Assembly: GCA_026874595.1 (NCBI GenBank)
Contig: CM049306.1
Location: 93,301,642 to 93,365,641, forward strand
Length of the DNA stretch: 64,000 nt
Source: Sipunculus nudus
Lineage: Eukaryota > Annelida > Sipuncula > Golfingiida > Sipunculidae
Direction of reading: 5' to 3'
In this document: in pieces, positions 27,071 through 39,105 of the stretch
Position numbering within the stretch: position 1 is the first letter of the stretch
How the letters are laid out: each line of letters opens with the position of its first letter
Translations under genes and position numbers: made by a program
Notes under the pieces: generated by a model
The model's input: the letters and a program-made list of their open reading frames with translations, nothing else
The model's database searches: none
Told to the model about the DNA's origin: nothing

Positions 27071-27085
27071 AGTGACATCTACTGG
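27071..27085 (-). promoter_or_regulatory. CTCF-like motif
   Basis: The reverse complement CCAGTAGATGTCACT matches CCASYAGRKGGCRSY at 14 of 15 positions. The mismatch is a T in the usually invariant GGC, which weakens it. Confidence 0.3.
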
Positions 27086-30000
27086 TGGGTCTATGTGGTG
27101 ATATATTAGCTTATAGCTGTTATATGTTGGAACATACAAATACATCATTTGTTACACCAGCCTGTGACATGTTATATTCTCATATATCTTACCGGTATGC
27201 AGCAATTCTTATTTGAGGGGGCTTTGAGAGTGTCAGAACGTAAAAGGAACCAATCCTCTTTAATGTCAGTGTAGATGTTTATGGTAAGGCTATGAGATGC
27301 TAAAAAAGACATTTTGCTTTTATTCCACACCCTAGTAAAACCTATTGTGTTTATTTATCACTTTGTACCCAGTAAATTTACATATTATAATATACTTATG
27401 TTGCCGTATGCAAATGAGTTAGTGACTATTTTATGCCTGTTTCATGCTCACCATGAAGCACAATGCATGGTCTTTGATGATAAATTATGTAAAAGATACA
27501 GATTGAAAGCTCTCACAGTGCCGCAAATGGCCTTGTATTTCTGTTGGCTGAAGGGCTAAAATAACACATTGATCTTGTTCAGAACAGACTACAGACCTCA
27601 AAGCTATACAGCCATAGTGACTGATTAAATGTTAAGCAGCCGAGTACAGTGCTGGCTTTCTAAATCATTGTATATTTTTATATGGACGTTTGTCATCCCG
27701 CTCCTCTGACATGGCTGTGCATGGGAGCCTGAAGATTACAGCAGAATCACTGTCATATATCATAACTTAAAAATAAGTCTAGCCTTTTTATATTGATGAA
27801 ATTCATGTCTGGTTCTGTAGATTAAGCCATAGCCCTGCGCTGAAGGCAATTGACTCCCCGGCTTGAAGGTTATACCATATCTAATAGCATTCTGGGTACA
27901 GTTGATATAATGCACAGCCTGCCGAGGTATATCCCTTCTGCTGCCAGAACCCATGATGCCCCTGGATTATATTTAATCTGAATGTAACAGTTCTAAGAAA
28001 TCAGATGTCACCCTGTCTGCCTGATATGCTATATACACTGGTTTGTCTGTTAAACAAAAAACATAAATGTAAGATCAAAGCATAAAAAAATGTAACTGTG
28101 GCAATGCTTGAAGATCTTTGAACGTACATTTCCCCATCTATATAGGATTTTGTGGATCAATCTTTCTTATAACCACCCTCTGAACCAAATATTCATGATC
28201 ACTTGTTATTGAGACATGTCAGTGCATGATAATCAGTTTGTGGTGGAGTTTAATATTCTGTATTTAAAAGGATTAATGGATAATAATGTAAAGGGCACAA
28301 CAGTGAGCAAGCAGCTCATTTAATTACATTTCATTGAGACCAGACAGCATGCAGCTATAAATATTCACACAGGTATAGATTTAGGTGTGTCAGGTCCGGA
28401 GTTTAACCACTTTAGATGACCGAGGAAAGAGAATCAAATGAGAGTGGTATTTGGGTCAGCATGACAATTTGTATACACACTGACCGAGCGTATAACCCAT
28501 AGCATAGCGTTGTGGTCCCAACAGGTGTACACTTCATATAGTGTGTACAACCTGAGTTCTGGCTCAGTCTACCTGGTTCTCAATCAAGCCATTAATGCCC
28601 CCTGGCAGGGACTAGTGCTGACTCACACACAGGTGTGCTCCTGTCAGTTCAATTTCACCTTACTACTCATACCTGCGGTGTTTACCTTTTCAACCTATTG
28701 TTATGTATGATTGCAGGATGACTTAATCATTTACTGTATATTCATGTTAATATCTTATGAAGGGCATTAAACATTGTTGTGCAAGGCATTTTAAGAAAAT
28801 ACATGAATTGAGTTTCCAGATGTTTATATATAATCAATAACACTAAGTTTTAAATGGTATATCATATTGTATATTTTCTATGAGAAATCGTCCTTCAGCA
28901 GTTGACTTTAGTCAGTTCTAATTTTATATGACTAATCTATTACTGTCAGATGATATAGTCAAGCACCTGCACCTGTTTATTGCCCCTTCCTCAGGGTGAG
29001 TACACTTCCCTGTTTCTTTTCCCTACTCTGGTCTATTTGGTGAATGCTTTGCTGGCCTTGTATGTCAACATAAAACACCAGATACCTTGATTCTGCTGCA
29101 GCAAAACCTGTCACTCATATAAACCAGCTGGCAGAGCTTTATTTATATACTTAATTACTATCTGAGCATAAAAGTCTGGGAATGTTTGTTTCAAACACTA
29201 GCTCTGCTTTGAAATGCTGTTTTGGTGTTTCACAGAAGATGTAATAACACTCCAAGTGACCATGTGGAGTGGCCATTGATTTTTTAGCCAGAAATAGTGA
29301 ACATAAACATGGACTGTCAAGCTGGCACAGATTTAGTATTAAGCTTTGTGTTTCTAAAATTAGCCCAGCAGGGGTCAGTCGGGCTGCACTAAACCGACAT
29401 CCTATTAATTGGAGTGTACTCTTACCCATTTAATCAATCAGACTTTTAATTAATGGATCAGGGTTGTAACTTTGTCATGACCTCCAATCAAGCAGCTGTG
29501 CAGCAGCAGAAGGCAAAGCAGGTTTCACGCAGTGATCACACAAACACCTCCATATATTTTCATAGTTCATTGTTTTATCAGGCTTGTTCTGTCGCATTCT
29601 GTCAAGCGTTGCCTCATATAACCTGTTAAATACAAGCATGGGAACCACCAGGAAATAGAATTATTACATGGATGAGAGAATTAAATGGTGGTCTTTTTTG
29701 TCTACTTATATTGTCTGCATACTAAGTGCCTGGGTGATTTTGGTCAGGTTTATAATCATTCCCCTGTGTAATATATGGTAAGGAAACTGAGCTTTTGTTT
29801 TGTATGACGCTGCCATATGTTGCAGACAACTGCCTACAAAATATGTTTGTGTAATTTAAGGTGATTGGTTCATACTGGTCATGCTAAAAATGGCACTTTA
29901 GTAACACAACAGTTCTGTTCAGAAATAAACACTTCTGTCTCATGTCATCCATTTGAGACAAGTATTAGCATGTATGGAAAGATCACAGTAATTCTGGAGT

Positions 30001-30133
30001 ATTGGCGATTACTAGTATTTTAAGGTATGTCTTTAGTTAGATTATATGACTTTTTTAGCTCAGCTGACTGAAAGTCATCTGAGCTATAGCGATCACTCTT
30101 TGTCCGTCGTCCGTCTGTCCGTCTGTCCATCCG

Positions 30134-32110
30134 TTAACCAGGCACAAATCGTAACCGCTGGACCTAGAACCTTGTAACTTGGGATTCTGAGAGGTCCATA
30201 AAAAATCTCCTTGGAAACCAGAAATTAGGTCTCTGTTACCCATATCCTTCGAGCTATGTGGCGCCAAAGTACCCCCCAGAAAAGTCAAAAATTTCATACA
30301 AAAACTTCAATATCTCATTAACTACTTGACTGATGGTCATGATTTTTGGCATACATATTGATCATGAGATGTTACATCGCTTCCTGCAGACTGGTGGCGC
30401 CACCTGTATTTTTCGATTTTTTACGAATTTTTTTCTCTATTTTTGAGACCTTTAAAAATGTGAACATCTGTTAACAAGGCACAAATCATAAAGACTGGAC
30501 TTAGAATCTTAATTCTTGACACACTGAGAGGTCCATGAAAAATCTCCTTGGAAACCAGAAATTAGGTCTCTGTTACCCATATCCTTCGAGCTATGGGGCC
30601 CCAAAGTACCCCCCAGAATAGTAAAAAATTTCATACAAAAACTTCAATATTTCAATAACTACATCACTGATGGTCTTCATTTTTGGCATACATATTGATC
30701 ATGAGATGTTCGATCAGTTCCTGCAGACTGGTGGCGCCACCTGTACTGTTTGATTTTTTACGATTTTTTCCTCTATTTTTGAGACCTTTGAGGATGCTGT
30801 CATCTGTTAGCGTGGCACAAATCGTAACGACTGGACCTAGAATCTTCATTTTCGACACACTGAGAGACCTATGAAAAGTCTCCATGGAAACCAGAAATTA
30901 GGTCTCTGTTACCCATATCCTTAGAGCTATGGGGCCCAAAATTACCCCCCAGAATAGTCAAATTTCATACAAAAACTTCAATATCTCATTAACTACATCA
31001 CTGATGGTCATGATTTTCGACATACATATTGATCATGAGATGTTTCATCAGTTTGTGCAGACTGGTGGCGCCACCTGTATTTTTCAATGTTCACGAATTG
31101 TTTTCTCCATTTTTGAGACCTTTAAGGATGTAGTTATCTGTCAACAGGGTACAAATTGTAACGACTGGACCTAGAATCTTTGTTCTTGACACACAGGGAG
31201 ACCCATGATAAGTCTCCATGGAAACCTGAAATTTGGTCTCTGTTACCCATATCCTTTGAGCTATGGCACTCCAAAGTACAGCTCAGAATAATGGAAAATT
31301 TGATACAAAAGCTAAAGTATCTGAACAACTAATGCAGAGATAACCATAATTGTTTGCATGGATATTGATCATGGAGTGTTTCATAAGTTTCTGCAGACTG
31401 GTGGCACCACCTGTATTTGTTCGGTTTTTTTTTTACGAAATTTTTCTGTATTTTTGAGACCTTTAAAGATATGAACATCTGTTAACAGGGCACAAATCAT
31501 AAAAACTGGACCAAGAATCTTCATTCTTGACACACAGGGAGACCCATGAAAAGTCTCCATGGAAACTTGAAATTAGGTCTCTGTTACCCATATTCTTTAA
31601 GCTGTATGGGTCCAAAATACCCCCCCCCCCCCCCAGAATAATGGAAAATTTGATACAAAAACTGCAGTATTTCAATAACTACAACACTGATGGTCATGAT
31701 TTTCGGCATACATATTGATCATGAGATGTTCCATCAGTTTCTGCAGACTGGGTGTGCCACCTCTATTTTTTTTCAAAATTTTACGAATTTTTTTCTTTTT
31801 TTTTGAGACCTTTAAAGATGTGGTTATCTGTCAACAGGGTACAAATCGCAACAACTGGACCTAGAATCTTCATTCTTGTCATGCAAGGAGGCCCATGAAA
31901 GGTGCCTGTGGAAACTTGAAATTAGGTCTCTGTTACCCATATCCTTCAAGCTATAGGACTCCGAAGTATCCCTCCGAATAATGGACAATTTGATACAAAA
32001 ACTGAAGTATCTGAACAACTAATGGGGAGATCACCATGATTTTTTGCATGGATATTGACCATTAAGTGTTTTTATTAGTTTCTGCAGACTGGTGGAGCCA
32101 CCTGTATTTT
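30134..32110 (+). repeat. Six ~340-bp tandem units in element B
   Basis: The anchor GGCACAAATC or its variant GGTACAAATY recurs at 30141, 30478, 30814, 31148, 31489 and 31838 (spacings 334-349 bp). Each unit also has GAAATTAGGTCTCTGTTACC, a CATACATATTGATCATGAGA-like segment, CTGCAGACTGGTGGCGCCAC and CTCTATTTTTGAGACCTTT. Units differ by roughly 10-20 percent by eye, so the array is old. A poly-C run at 31620-31634 sits in the fifth unit. Confidence 0.9.
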
Positions 32111-33282
32111 TGTATCCGCCAAAACGAAGTTTTGCGGATACTATGTTTTTGACGGAGTTCCTCCACCGCGGCGGCGTTCGTTTCCAGAGAGCTCCTCGGA
32201 GACTAATGGACCGATTTTTCCCAAACTTACACCTATTATCGGGTCACATGTGAACTGGTGCCTAACCAATTTGCGTTGACCTCTGACCTTTCCTCTCTAT
32301 CCAGTGTCCAATTGTGGGTCTGTTTCCACTCATAAACCCTCATATCTCGGGAACCGTTTGACCGATCAGGAAATAAAATTGATACAAATGTAGCCCTTGG
32401 ATTGCTTTATAACATACACAAAAAATGGTGGCACCACCTGTAACCATGTTTGCACAGTGTCCATCTGTTCATCTGCCTTGGGTTAAAATCACTCATATCT
32501 CTGCAGTGAATTGACTAATTCACCTGAAATTCGTCATGCGTATACATCCAGGATAGCTTTCTTGATTTTATGACAGGTGGCGCCACCTACGTTCACGTTC
32601 ACGCTGATGACATCCAAGCTTATATCTTGGGAACCGTTTGACCGATCAGGAAATAAAATTTATACAAATGTAGCCCTTTGATAGCTCTGTAACATACACA
32701 AAAAATGGTGGCGCCACCTGTAACAATGTTTGCACAGCGTCTGTCTGTTAGTCTGCCGTGGCCTAAAATCACTCATTTCTCTGTAGTGGTTCGACATAAC
32801 TGCCTAAAATTTTGCAGGTTTATACATCGTGGACAGCTTTCTTGATTTTATGACAGGTGGCGCCACCTACATTCTAGTTAACGCTGCACACATCCAAGCT
32901 CATATCTCAGGAACCATTTGACCGATTGGGCCAAAATTGTGCATGTGTTTAGATCTCACATAGGTCTTTATCATTCACAAAACTGGAGGGGTTACCTGCA
33001 AAGATTTTTGCACAGTGTTTGTCTGTTTGTCTGCCATGGGCAAAAATCGCTCATATACATGTAGTGGTTTGACTTTTCTGCCTAAAATTTTGCAGGTGTA
33101 TACAACTTGGACAGCTTTCTGGATTTGTCGTAGGTGGCACAACCTACATACACATTTAGGCTGCAGACATCCATGCTAATATGCAACATACCTCACTCTA
33201 TTTCCCCTTGCCAATCAATCCATGCCTCACTATCCGATTTTGGCAGATACATGTAGTCACTTGTCGGTTACCCGTATTCTAG
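32111..33282 (+). mobile_element. Family C Helitron-like element nested inside element B
   Basis: It begins TGTATCCGCC with a hairpin at 32113-32140 (TATCCGC-C-AAAAC, GAA loop, GTTTTGCGGATA). TTTTGGCAGATA at 33238-33249 is an 11/12 inverted copy of its left arm. It ends in CTAG (33279-33282) before TTTT. On the left the host reads ...CACCTGTATTTT. On the right it resumes as TTTTAAAAGTTTACACATTT and CTCTATTTTTGAGA, which is the expected continuation of a family B unit, so the insertion lies between T residues. The interior has a CCGCGGCGGCG patch (32166-32176) and about three 280-bp units starting CTCATATCTCGGGAACCGTT (near 32340, 32620 and 32900). The 3' hairpin is weak. Confidence 0.75.
32340..33180 (+). 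repeat. Three ~280-bp tandem units in element C
   Basis: Anchors of the form CATATCTYRGGAACCRTTTGACCGATY lie near 32341, 32621 and 32901. Each unit carries a palindromic or near-palindromic GGTGGCGCCACC-type site in each half: 32427 (variant), 32576, 32707 and 32856. The third unit is more diverged. Confidence 0.85.
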
Positions 33283-33464
33283 TTTTAAAAGTTTACACAT
33301 TTTTCTCTATTTTTGAGATATATAAATACAGACTAAATCTTGGCCTATTGGTTAATCTGTTTGATGCTTCAGTTGAATGGGTATATACTACCATTCTGAT
33401 GATAAAATTTCTTTTTGCGAATCTCTTCCCAGTCAGCTGAGCGTCATGACCCATGGGTCACTTG

Positions 33465-33888
33465 TTTATCTGTATATCTCTGCTTCAATGTGTGATTGTA
33501 ATAGCTGTACATCATGAAGTACAGACTTAGTGTGTTTAACATCTGATGAAAAGGTGAACTGCTTAGAATTGTTTGTGTATCTAAAGTATATGGAAACAGT
33601 TTGTGTATGTCATGGCATTTAAAGCCTCCAGGATATATCATGCGTGTCTGTGTCCACATATTGTGACTTATATCAACACCATTTCTCTGTTTGTTGGAGA
33701 GCAAAGGTCTGCTTACAAAAGCCAAAGTTTTCAAGAGTATATGTATATGCATTCAATGCAGTATTTGTATGAAACATTTCATAGCATTCATCTGCTTACA
33801 CTCCCTATGCAGTGACTTCAATCCATTCCTGCTGGCTCATTTCATTCTATCAATGCTTCCACAGGGAGCATTTGTTGTAGACCACCAC
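33465..33888. other. Non-coding stretch between element B and the SINE
   Basis: About 420 bp of unique sequence. Overlapping frames of 70-100 codons on both strands show no splice sites or domain and are not called. Confidence 0.5.
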
Positions 33889-34146
33889 CAGGGGCCTGGA
33901 CAGCTGAGTGGTAAAACGCTTGGCTCTCTCCGCTGGTGACCCGGGTTCGATCCCCAGCGTTGCTATGAGAGTGGGTTGTAGTTGCCCGTTCAAGGCCAGT
34001 GGTTTTCTCCGGGTACTCCGATTTCCTCCACCTCTGCAGACTACCGAACGCCATCACCGGAGCCATGGAGAGTGCCTCGATTAGTTATTATAACTATTTG
34101 TACAATCCATGTAAAATAAATAAGTTTATATTTAAGTTTATATTTA
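33889..34146 (+). mobile_element. tRNA-derived SINE
   Basis: The head is tRNA-like, with an A-box-like CAGCTGAGTGGT (33901-33912) and a near-perfect B box GGTTCGATCC (33944-33953) at tRNA-like spacing. It fails to fold as a proper tRNA and is followed by about 170 bp of non-tRNA body. The body contains GGTTTTCTCCGGGTACTCCG (34001-34020), a conserved-domain-like segment found, as I recall, in invertebrate SINEs. The 3' end is an A/T-rich tail with repeated AAGTTTATATTT. The internal pol III promoter is implied by the A and B boxes. No clear target-site duplication was found, so the ends are approximate. Confidence 0.8.
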
Positions 34147-37100
34147 ACCAAGGGAGCCATCTACCTTGGGGTATTGCAAACGTGACTGTCTGGGCAATAA
34201 CCTGGCAAACACCTGGGAATCCTCCTCTCTCATTGGTCAAAACATTTGTCCCTGTGCTTGGCCAGCTCTTGACAAAATATTTTGACCACTGAGAGCTTTG
34301 TGCATCTGTTTACATGGTTCCCCTAGTTGTTGTTCTATGACAAATGGAGCAGTGGCTAGCATGAAATAGATTATCAGGAATGGAATGAGACCACTGCTTG
34401 GAGTGTATCAGATGCCTCATCTACAAGTCAGTTTCAGATTATATGCAGTGTCTCTTTGTCAGAAAATCCAGGATTATTCCTGTATATATAAGAATTAGAT
34501 CTTTTGCCACAAATGGAAGCTCAGGAGGTCATTTGGTGCAGTGTCAGGGCAATAGGTCACAGGCAGGCCTCATAAGGAAAGAGAGAAGATCGTCTTCAGA
34601 TTTGTTTGTGGTCAATATCTCTGGTACTTGTGGTCAAGTGACTGTCCTGATATCTGTACAAGACACATTCCATGTATCACATTGTAATTGCTTTGATGGT
34701 AGACAGTACAGACACTGAGACAGGATAGGTCTACTGAAATATTCATCAAGAGAGAAACTCCAATAATTTTTTTATATAAAAATAAAATTTATAGTCACAT
34801 TTTAGGTTTCAGACAGCTCAGATACACAGCCTATATTAAAGCTGTAAATAATGCAGACTGTAACCTTTTAACAGTATATGATTATTCATGTTTTTCTAAA
34901 GAATAGGAAAGTTCAAATTAGATGCCAGTCTTTTGCCAGACTATCTGTGTCACTGTAATACAAGAACCACAGTGTGACTGATGTATTAGCAGTGGATGAT
35001 GAACAGCCAGTGTTGAGCTTGTAATCAGGTTGTGCCTCTTCATGTGTGGCCCAGCAACAAATCCAGCAGCCAGCCAGGTGAGAGCTGTGACATCACAATG
35101 ATTGATAATGCAACAGTCAGGCATTGAACGATGATTCATATTTTGATCGAAGCTAGTGAATCATCACTGGGAATAAAAATGAGATAAACTGTTCATAAGG
35201 AGCTGCAGCTTTAGATCAGATGGCTCCATTAGCAATAGCAGGGTTTCACAACCCTGTGTTAGTGATGTTATGATAGATAAGAAGATAAACAGAGAGTGGA
35301 AGGTAACTTGAGGAACGTCTTTGTTGTGCATGCATCACAAGTATTGAACAGTCTGTGAGTAAGACTGGACTGCTGTGACTTGACAGACTGTGCTGTAGAC
35401 ATTGATGCATTGTAAGCAGTTAGTGGTTCTATGATGATGATGTGAGGGTCTGGAACCTGATCGCTGTGATCCTAGTTCTATTGATTAAGGCCCTGACAAA
35501 ATGTCCACATGCGCCAGCCTCTTTAGTCCTCTTTGGGTCCCTGCTGAAGCCCAGTGAAAAAACACACCAGATGCTGTCCTGGCTCTATGCTGCCTGCATG
35601 TCTTGTCATCAGCTGCTGTTGCAGCACACACATGCACTTAACAGCAAGACATTAGCTGAGAAGTGGAGATGTTGACCAGGGCTGGAGGAAGAGGAGTCTG
35701 CAAATTTCATCAATAACGGATCCGGGACCTGACTGCCAGCCATTGACCAGCTGTGGCTGGGAGGTTCAGCTTTAAACCTCCTGAGACCAACAATTATTAC
35801 AGGTCACCAGGGTTACTGAGAGAATGAGCAGGATTACTCGCCCTCAGTGTGTGAAGTAGGACAAACTGTGGCTGTTAGAGAGCAGTACTGCGCCAGCACT
35901 ACACAGACTGCAGCTTGTGTGTATGTACTCTGCACTCTGTATATTACACTTTAACCACATTCCTCAGACCTGGCCATTGGAGTTGAAAGCCCAGTCATAT
36001 GGTGGTATAATTCTGGACTTTCCTCATTCATAGACCAATAATATTCATGCAGCCCTGTGCTGTGAAGTAAAAAACATAGAAGTCAAAGAACTGTAGCCTT
36101 GCAGGGCTGATGAATAACATTCTGAGATGCTGAAGGTTGATACACAGTAGCTGCACACAGCTGGGTTACATCACAGCAGGCACATGTCTGTGACAGTATC
36201 CACACAAATACTGTCTGCAGAGCAAATGCTCAGTTTACAGCGCTGTGTAATATAGGATAAGAACCGAGTGTACTAACTCAGCTTTGTTGATACAACCGTT
36301 CATGGGGACTGCATAAAGACTTAAACCAGTGGGGTATCATGTGGTCCAGGGATCTAATAAAAGGACAGAATATGGACAATCATGCGAGCAGTTTGTGATG
36401 GATTGTGTGTGTCCAGGCAACACTAGTAATCAGTAGTGAATGAAATGCCATCCCCCTGGATATTAAATCAAGCATATGTTTACCTCATGCCGTGTTTTGT
36501 TTTATCCTACCAACAGAGTACCCGGGTCATTCAGTTGATTACACAAAGGTAATTCTGCATCAATCCATCATCTGGCAAGGTGAGAACCAAACCAGTGCCT
36601 CATATTGAGGTATAAACCAGTTGAACTTATTATTACATGCACTGTATGTCTAGCTGAGTGCAAGTGTCTCTAGGCAGGTGCTTGATATATTTAGTGAACA
36701 GACTAGCTTGGGGGTATCCTTCTAATGACTGTAATATCATATAATGGTTTATAAATACAGTATACTGAAGGAGTGATGTAACCAGAGAAGGGCTGGCTGG
36801 TTTCACAACAGTTTGCTCTAGGCTCCAGTATAACAAAAGATCAACTGGATGGCTATGTGTCATTTACAGTGACAGTTTTCCCCCGCAACATGACTCATTG
36901 TTTAAGGATCTGACAGTATCCCCCACCTCTCAAGAACACTTCCAGCTTGCGGGGTGTCAACCTTAATCTACCAGGAGACAGGTTTAGGGTTCCAGCCTGG
37001 TGTCTGGACATGAAGCTGTCAAATAACAATATACTTGTTGTGGGGTGAATGGTACACGTGAGCGCGGAGTGTCTCTTCACAAAAATCTAGCCCTTTGGTT

Positions 37101-38920
37101 CCAACCCAGTATCTGGATATACTGTCAAGTAACGGGTCTGCTCTCTGTGTATGTTACCTTCAGAGAAGCGTCAGCTGATGGGATCATGTGATCATTACAG
37201 ATGCGTCTTCTCATTCATTTAACAAGTTGAAAAATATATATCACTGTCAAGAGTGAAATTGAGTTACCTCAATGGTCAGCCAGAGAAATGTGTATTTTGG
37301 TTGGAGAGTGATCTATTGAATGTGTACATTGAGACAGAACATTCTGACACAGACATCTGTACATGGAGAGTTTTAACATGTGTGTGATACCTGGAGAGGT
37401 CTGATCTCAATCGTCTATACTGTGATGTGTTTTGATTGTGAATTCAGAAGCCTTATTGACAGATCCAGGGTCAACTGGTCAAACATACACTTTGATGCAG
37501 ACAGGGATTACCTTCTACTGGACATCAACACAGGCAGCCCTGAGCTCCATTCTCTTGCTCAGTAAATAATTGAATATATGCAGGACCCTGTGTGCATCTA
37601 ATAGCAAACATCAGGACATACCTTGAGGGCATTGATTTAACTGTACAGCTGGGTGAGTTCAGGCCAGTACTACATGTATACAGTGTATGCACTCTGTTTA
37701 TTGGACCCAGGTGACTCTCGTGGCAACACACAGCAGCCTGCATGTGATGGAGGCGGCTTTTGAGCTGGAAGTTGAGTTGGAAATTACGAAACAGAACCCA
37801 CTGTGATCATAATGGAACTAATCACGCTGTAGTCTTAATGGTGTACACAGGGAGTGTCTGTGGATAACGTGATACAGGAAGATAAGTGGGTGGAGAGACC
37901 TGCATTAGGGTTTTCCATGGTAACTGTGTATGTAAAGGACGATAGTTTGCCTGTGCTTTATTGCAGTGGTGCATGTCTCTGGCATGTTGTGTGGCCATAT
38001 ATAGCCAAGGTGGGAATGTGACACATTGGTGTAGTATGGACACAACATCAACCTCAGTAGGTGTGCCCCCCTGTCACTAACCAATTATTGTGTCTGTCCT
38101 CACCTTTACAAATAGGGGATTCTTATTGCCATTTGTGACAGTTGAATATAGTTCACACAGAACTGTTTACATCTCTTCTGGAACCAGCCATCAAGGCAAG
38201 CAGGAACTTGTGTATGTGAACAGTATAGTAAGTCATTTAAAAAACAATTCAGCAGTTGCATAATGTATGGACAGTTGTATCAAACGAGGTTATCAACAGC
38301 TGGTGTGATAAGTGTCAGTGACCCTGGACATCGTTGGATTAAGCAGGATATTAACCGGCAGTGGTTATTGAACGGCCTCTGTTTGTGACGTCAAGCACTG
38401 TGTGGTTCAGCCCAGCATCTGTGGCCACTGCTCTCATATACATCAGTAATCCGCTCAGCGGGAGACCTTGGACCCACGGCTGATGACATGTATGAGAGAT
38501 GATTAACACCAAATCTGATGCCTGCCTGGATCATATGCAGCCACACTCCTGCTGTCCATCCCCTGTTACACTGGTGAACAAATTACTGCACAGATAAAAT
38601 TGGGTTACTTTAACAACCGAGCTTGAGGAGTGAGATAAGAAATACAAACCAAAAGGATTTATGTGACAGAGTTGACAGTATTTTATGGCAGTGGTTCCTT
38701 TCTTTCTCAGCTGAGATGACTAATCCATTGATTCTGTGAAGCCAGGTTTTACTGAGGGCATCATGTATAGCTTCTCATTTTATGAGTGAACTACCAGTGA
38801 TTATGACATAAACTTGTGGATTAATATGTCACTATGACTACAGAATAAAACATACAGCAGTTTTAAGGATAGAAACTGAGACGCATTTTAGAATAACGTT
38901 CCAAGCTTCACACGGCCAAG
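34147..38920. other. Non-coding stretch, unique, slightly higher G+C
   Basis: No gene supported. 34398-34718 is an open frame of 106 codons with an ATG, but it lacks splice signals, domain or coding bias. The region 35300-38600 is richer in G+C and in CTG/CAG/TGTG words than the flanks. I see nothing definite there. Confidence 0.45.
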
Positions 38921-39105
38921 ATGTATTTCAGCAGCAGTTTTACATCAGAACGTTGGACCTACAGTTCCCAAAACAAAGTAGGGGTACGGCATAAAGCCTC
39001 CATGCATTATGAATCCACTTCAACCACGAAGAGAATCCACTGGGCGCAGTCATGCACCAATGGCTCACTTCTGGGGTACTCGTTCTCCTTTGAGGACCCC
39101 TTCAG
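38921..39105 (+). CDS. Candidate first coding exon (hypothetical protein N-terminus)
   Basis: An ATG in a good context (GCCAAGATGT) opens a frame that stays open for 61 codons and runs into a strong splice donor, TTCAG|GTATGT, at 39105/39106, leaving the exon in phase 2. The other two frames are closed. An in-frame TAA lies 27 bases upstream, so the ATG is the first in its frame. The peptide begins MYFSSSFTSERW and ends SLLGYSFSFEDPF. It is rich in Ser/Thr and basic residues, has no signal peptide or membrane segment, and looks like a variable N-terminal region of a soluble protein. I do not recognise the family. No partner exon could be found in the window, so it may be an alternative first exon of a gene further right. 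Chance is not excluded. Confidence 0.35.

Larger units (their letters stand above)
21459..30053. other. Non-coding stretch, unique
   Basis: No gene supported. Frames of up to 113 codons around 22850-23330 overlap one another in several phases and show no consistent coding bias. CTCF-like motifs lie at 24345-24359 and 27071-27085. A diverged GCTGCCATATGTTGCAG motif lies near 29810. A good splice donor after an ATG-led 14-base segment occurs near 26206-26225 and is too short to call. Confidence 0.5.
30054..33464 (+). mobile_element. Family B Helitron-like non-autonomous element, interrupted by a nested element
   Basis: The 5' end is a near-perfect hairpin at 30057-30085, with arms AGCTCAGCTGACT and AGTCATCTGAGCT around a GAA loop. 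The segment GCTCAGCTGACT (30058-30069) recurs as a perfect 12-bp inverted copy, AGTCAGCTGAGC, at 33431-33442. It is followed by a perfect terminal palindrome, TGACCCATGGGTCA (33447-33460), and then CTTG before TTT. From memory, this closely resembles bivalve Helitron-like families ending in a CCATGGG-type hairpin plus CTTGTTT. After a GTCCGTCTGTCC-rich leader come six tandem units of about 340 bp. A family C element is inserted at 32111-33282, and the family B sequence resumes after it. No Rep/helicase is encoded. Confidence 0.8.

Noticed and set aside
30664-32018. Family of 60-80-residue ORFs with FHGDLSWVSL-like sequence
   Set aside because: They are minus-strand frames through the 340-bp units of element B. 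They recur once per unit with stops at varying places, so no protein is preserved.
33891-33965. Possible tRNA gene
   Set aside because: The A and B boxes are present, but a proper cloverleaf and acceptor stem are not, and the SINE body and A/T tail follow. It is the tRNA-derived head of a SINE.
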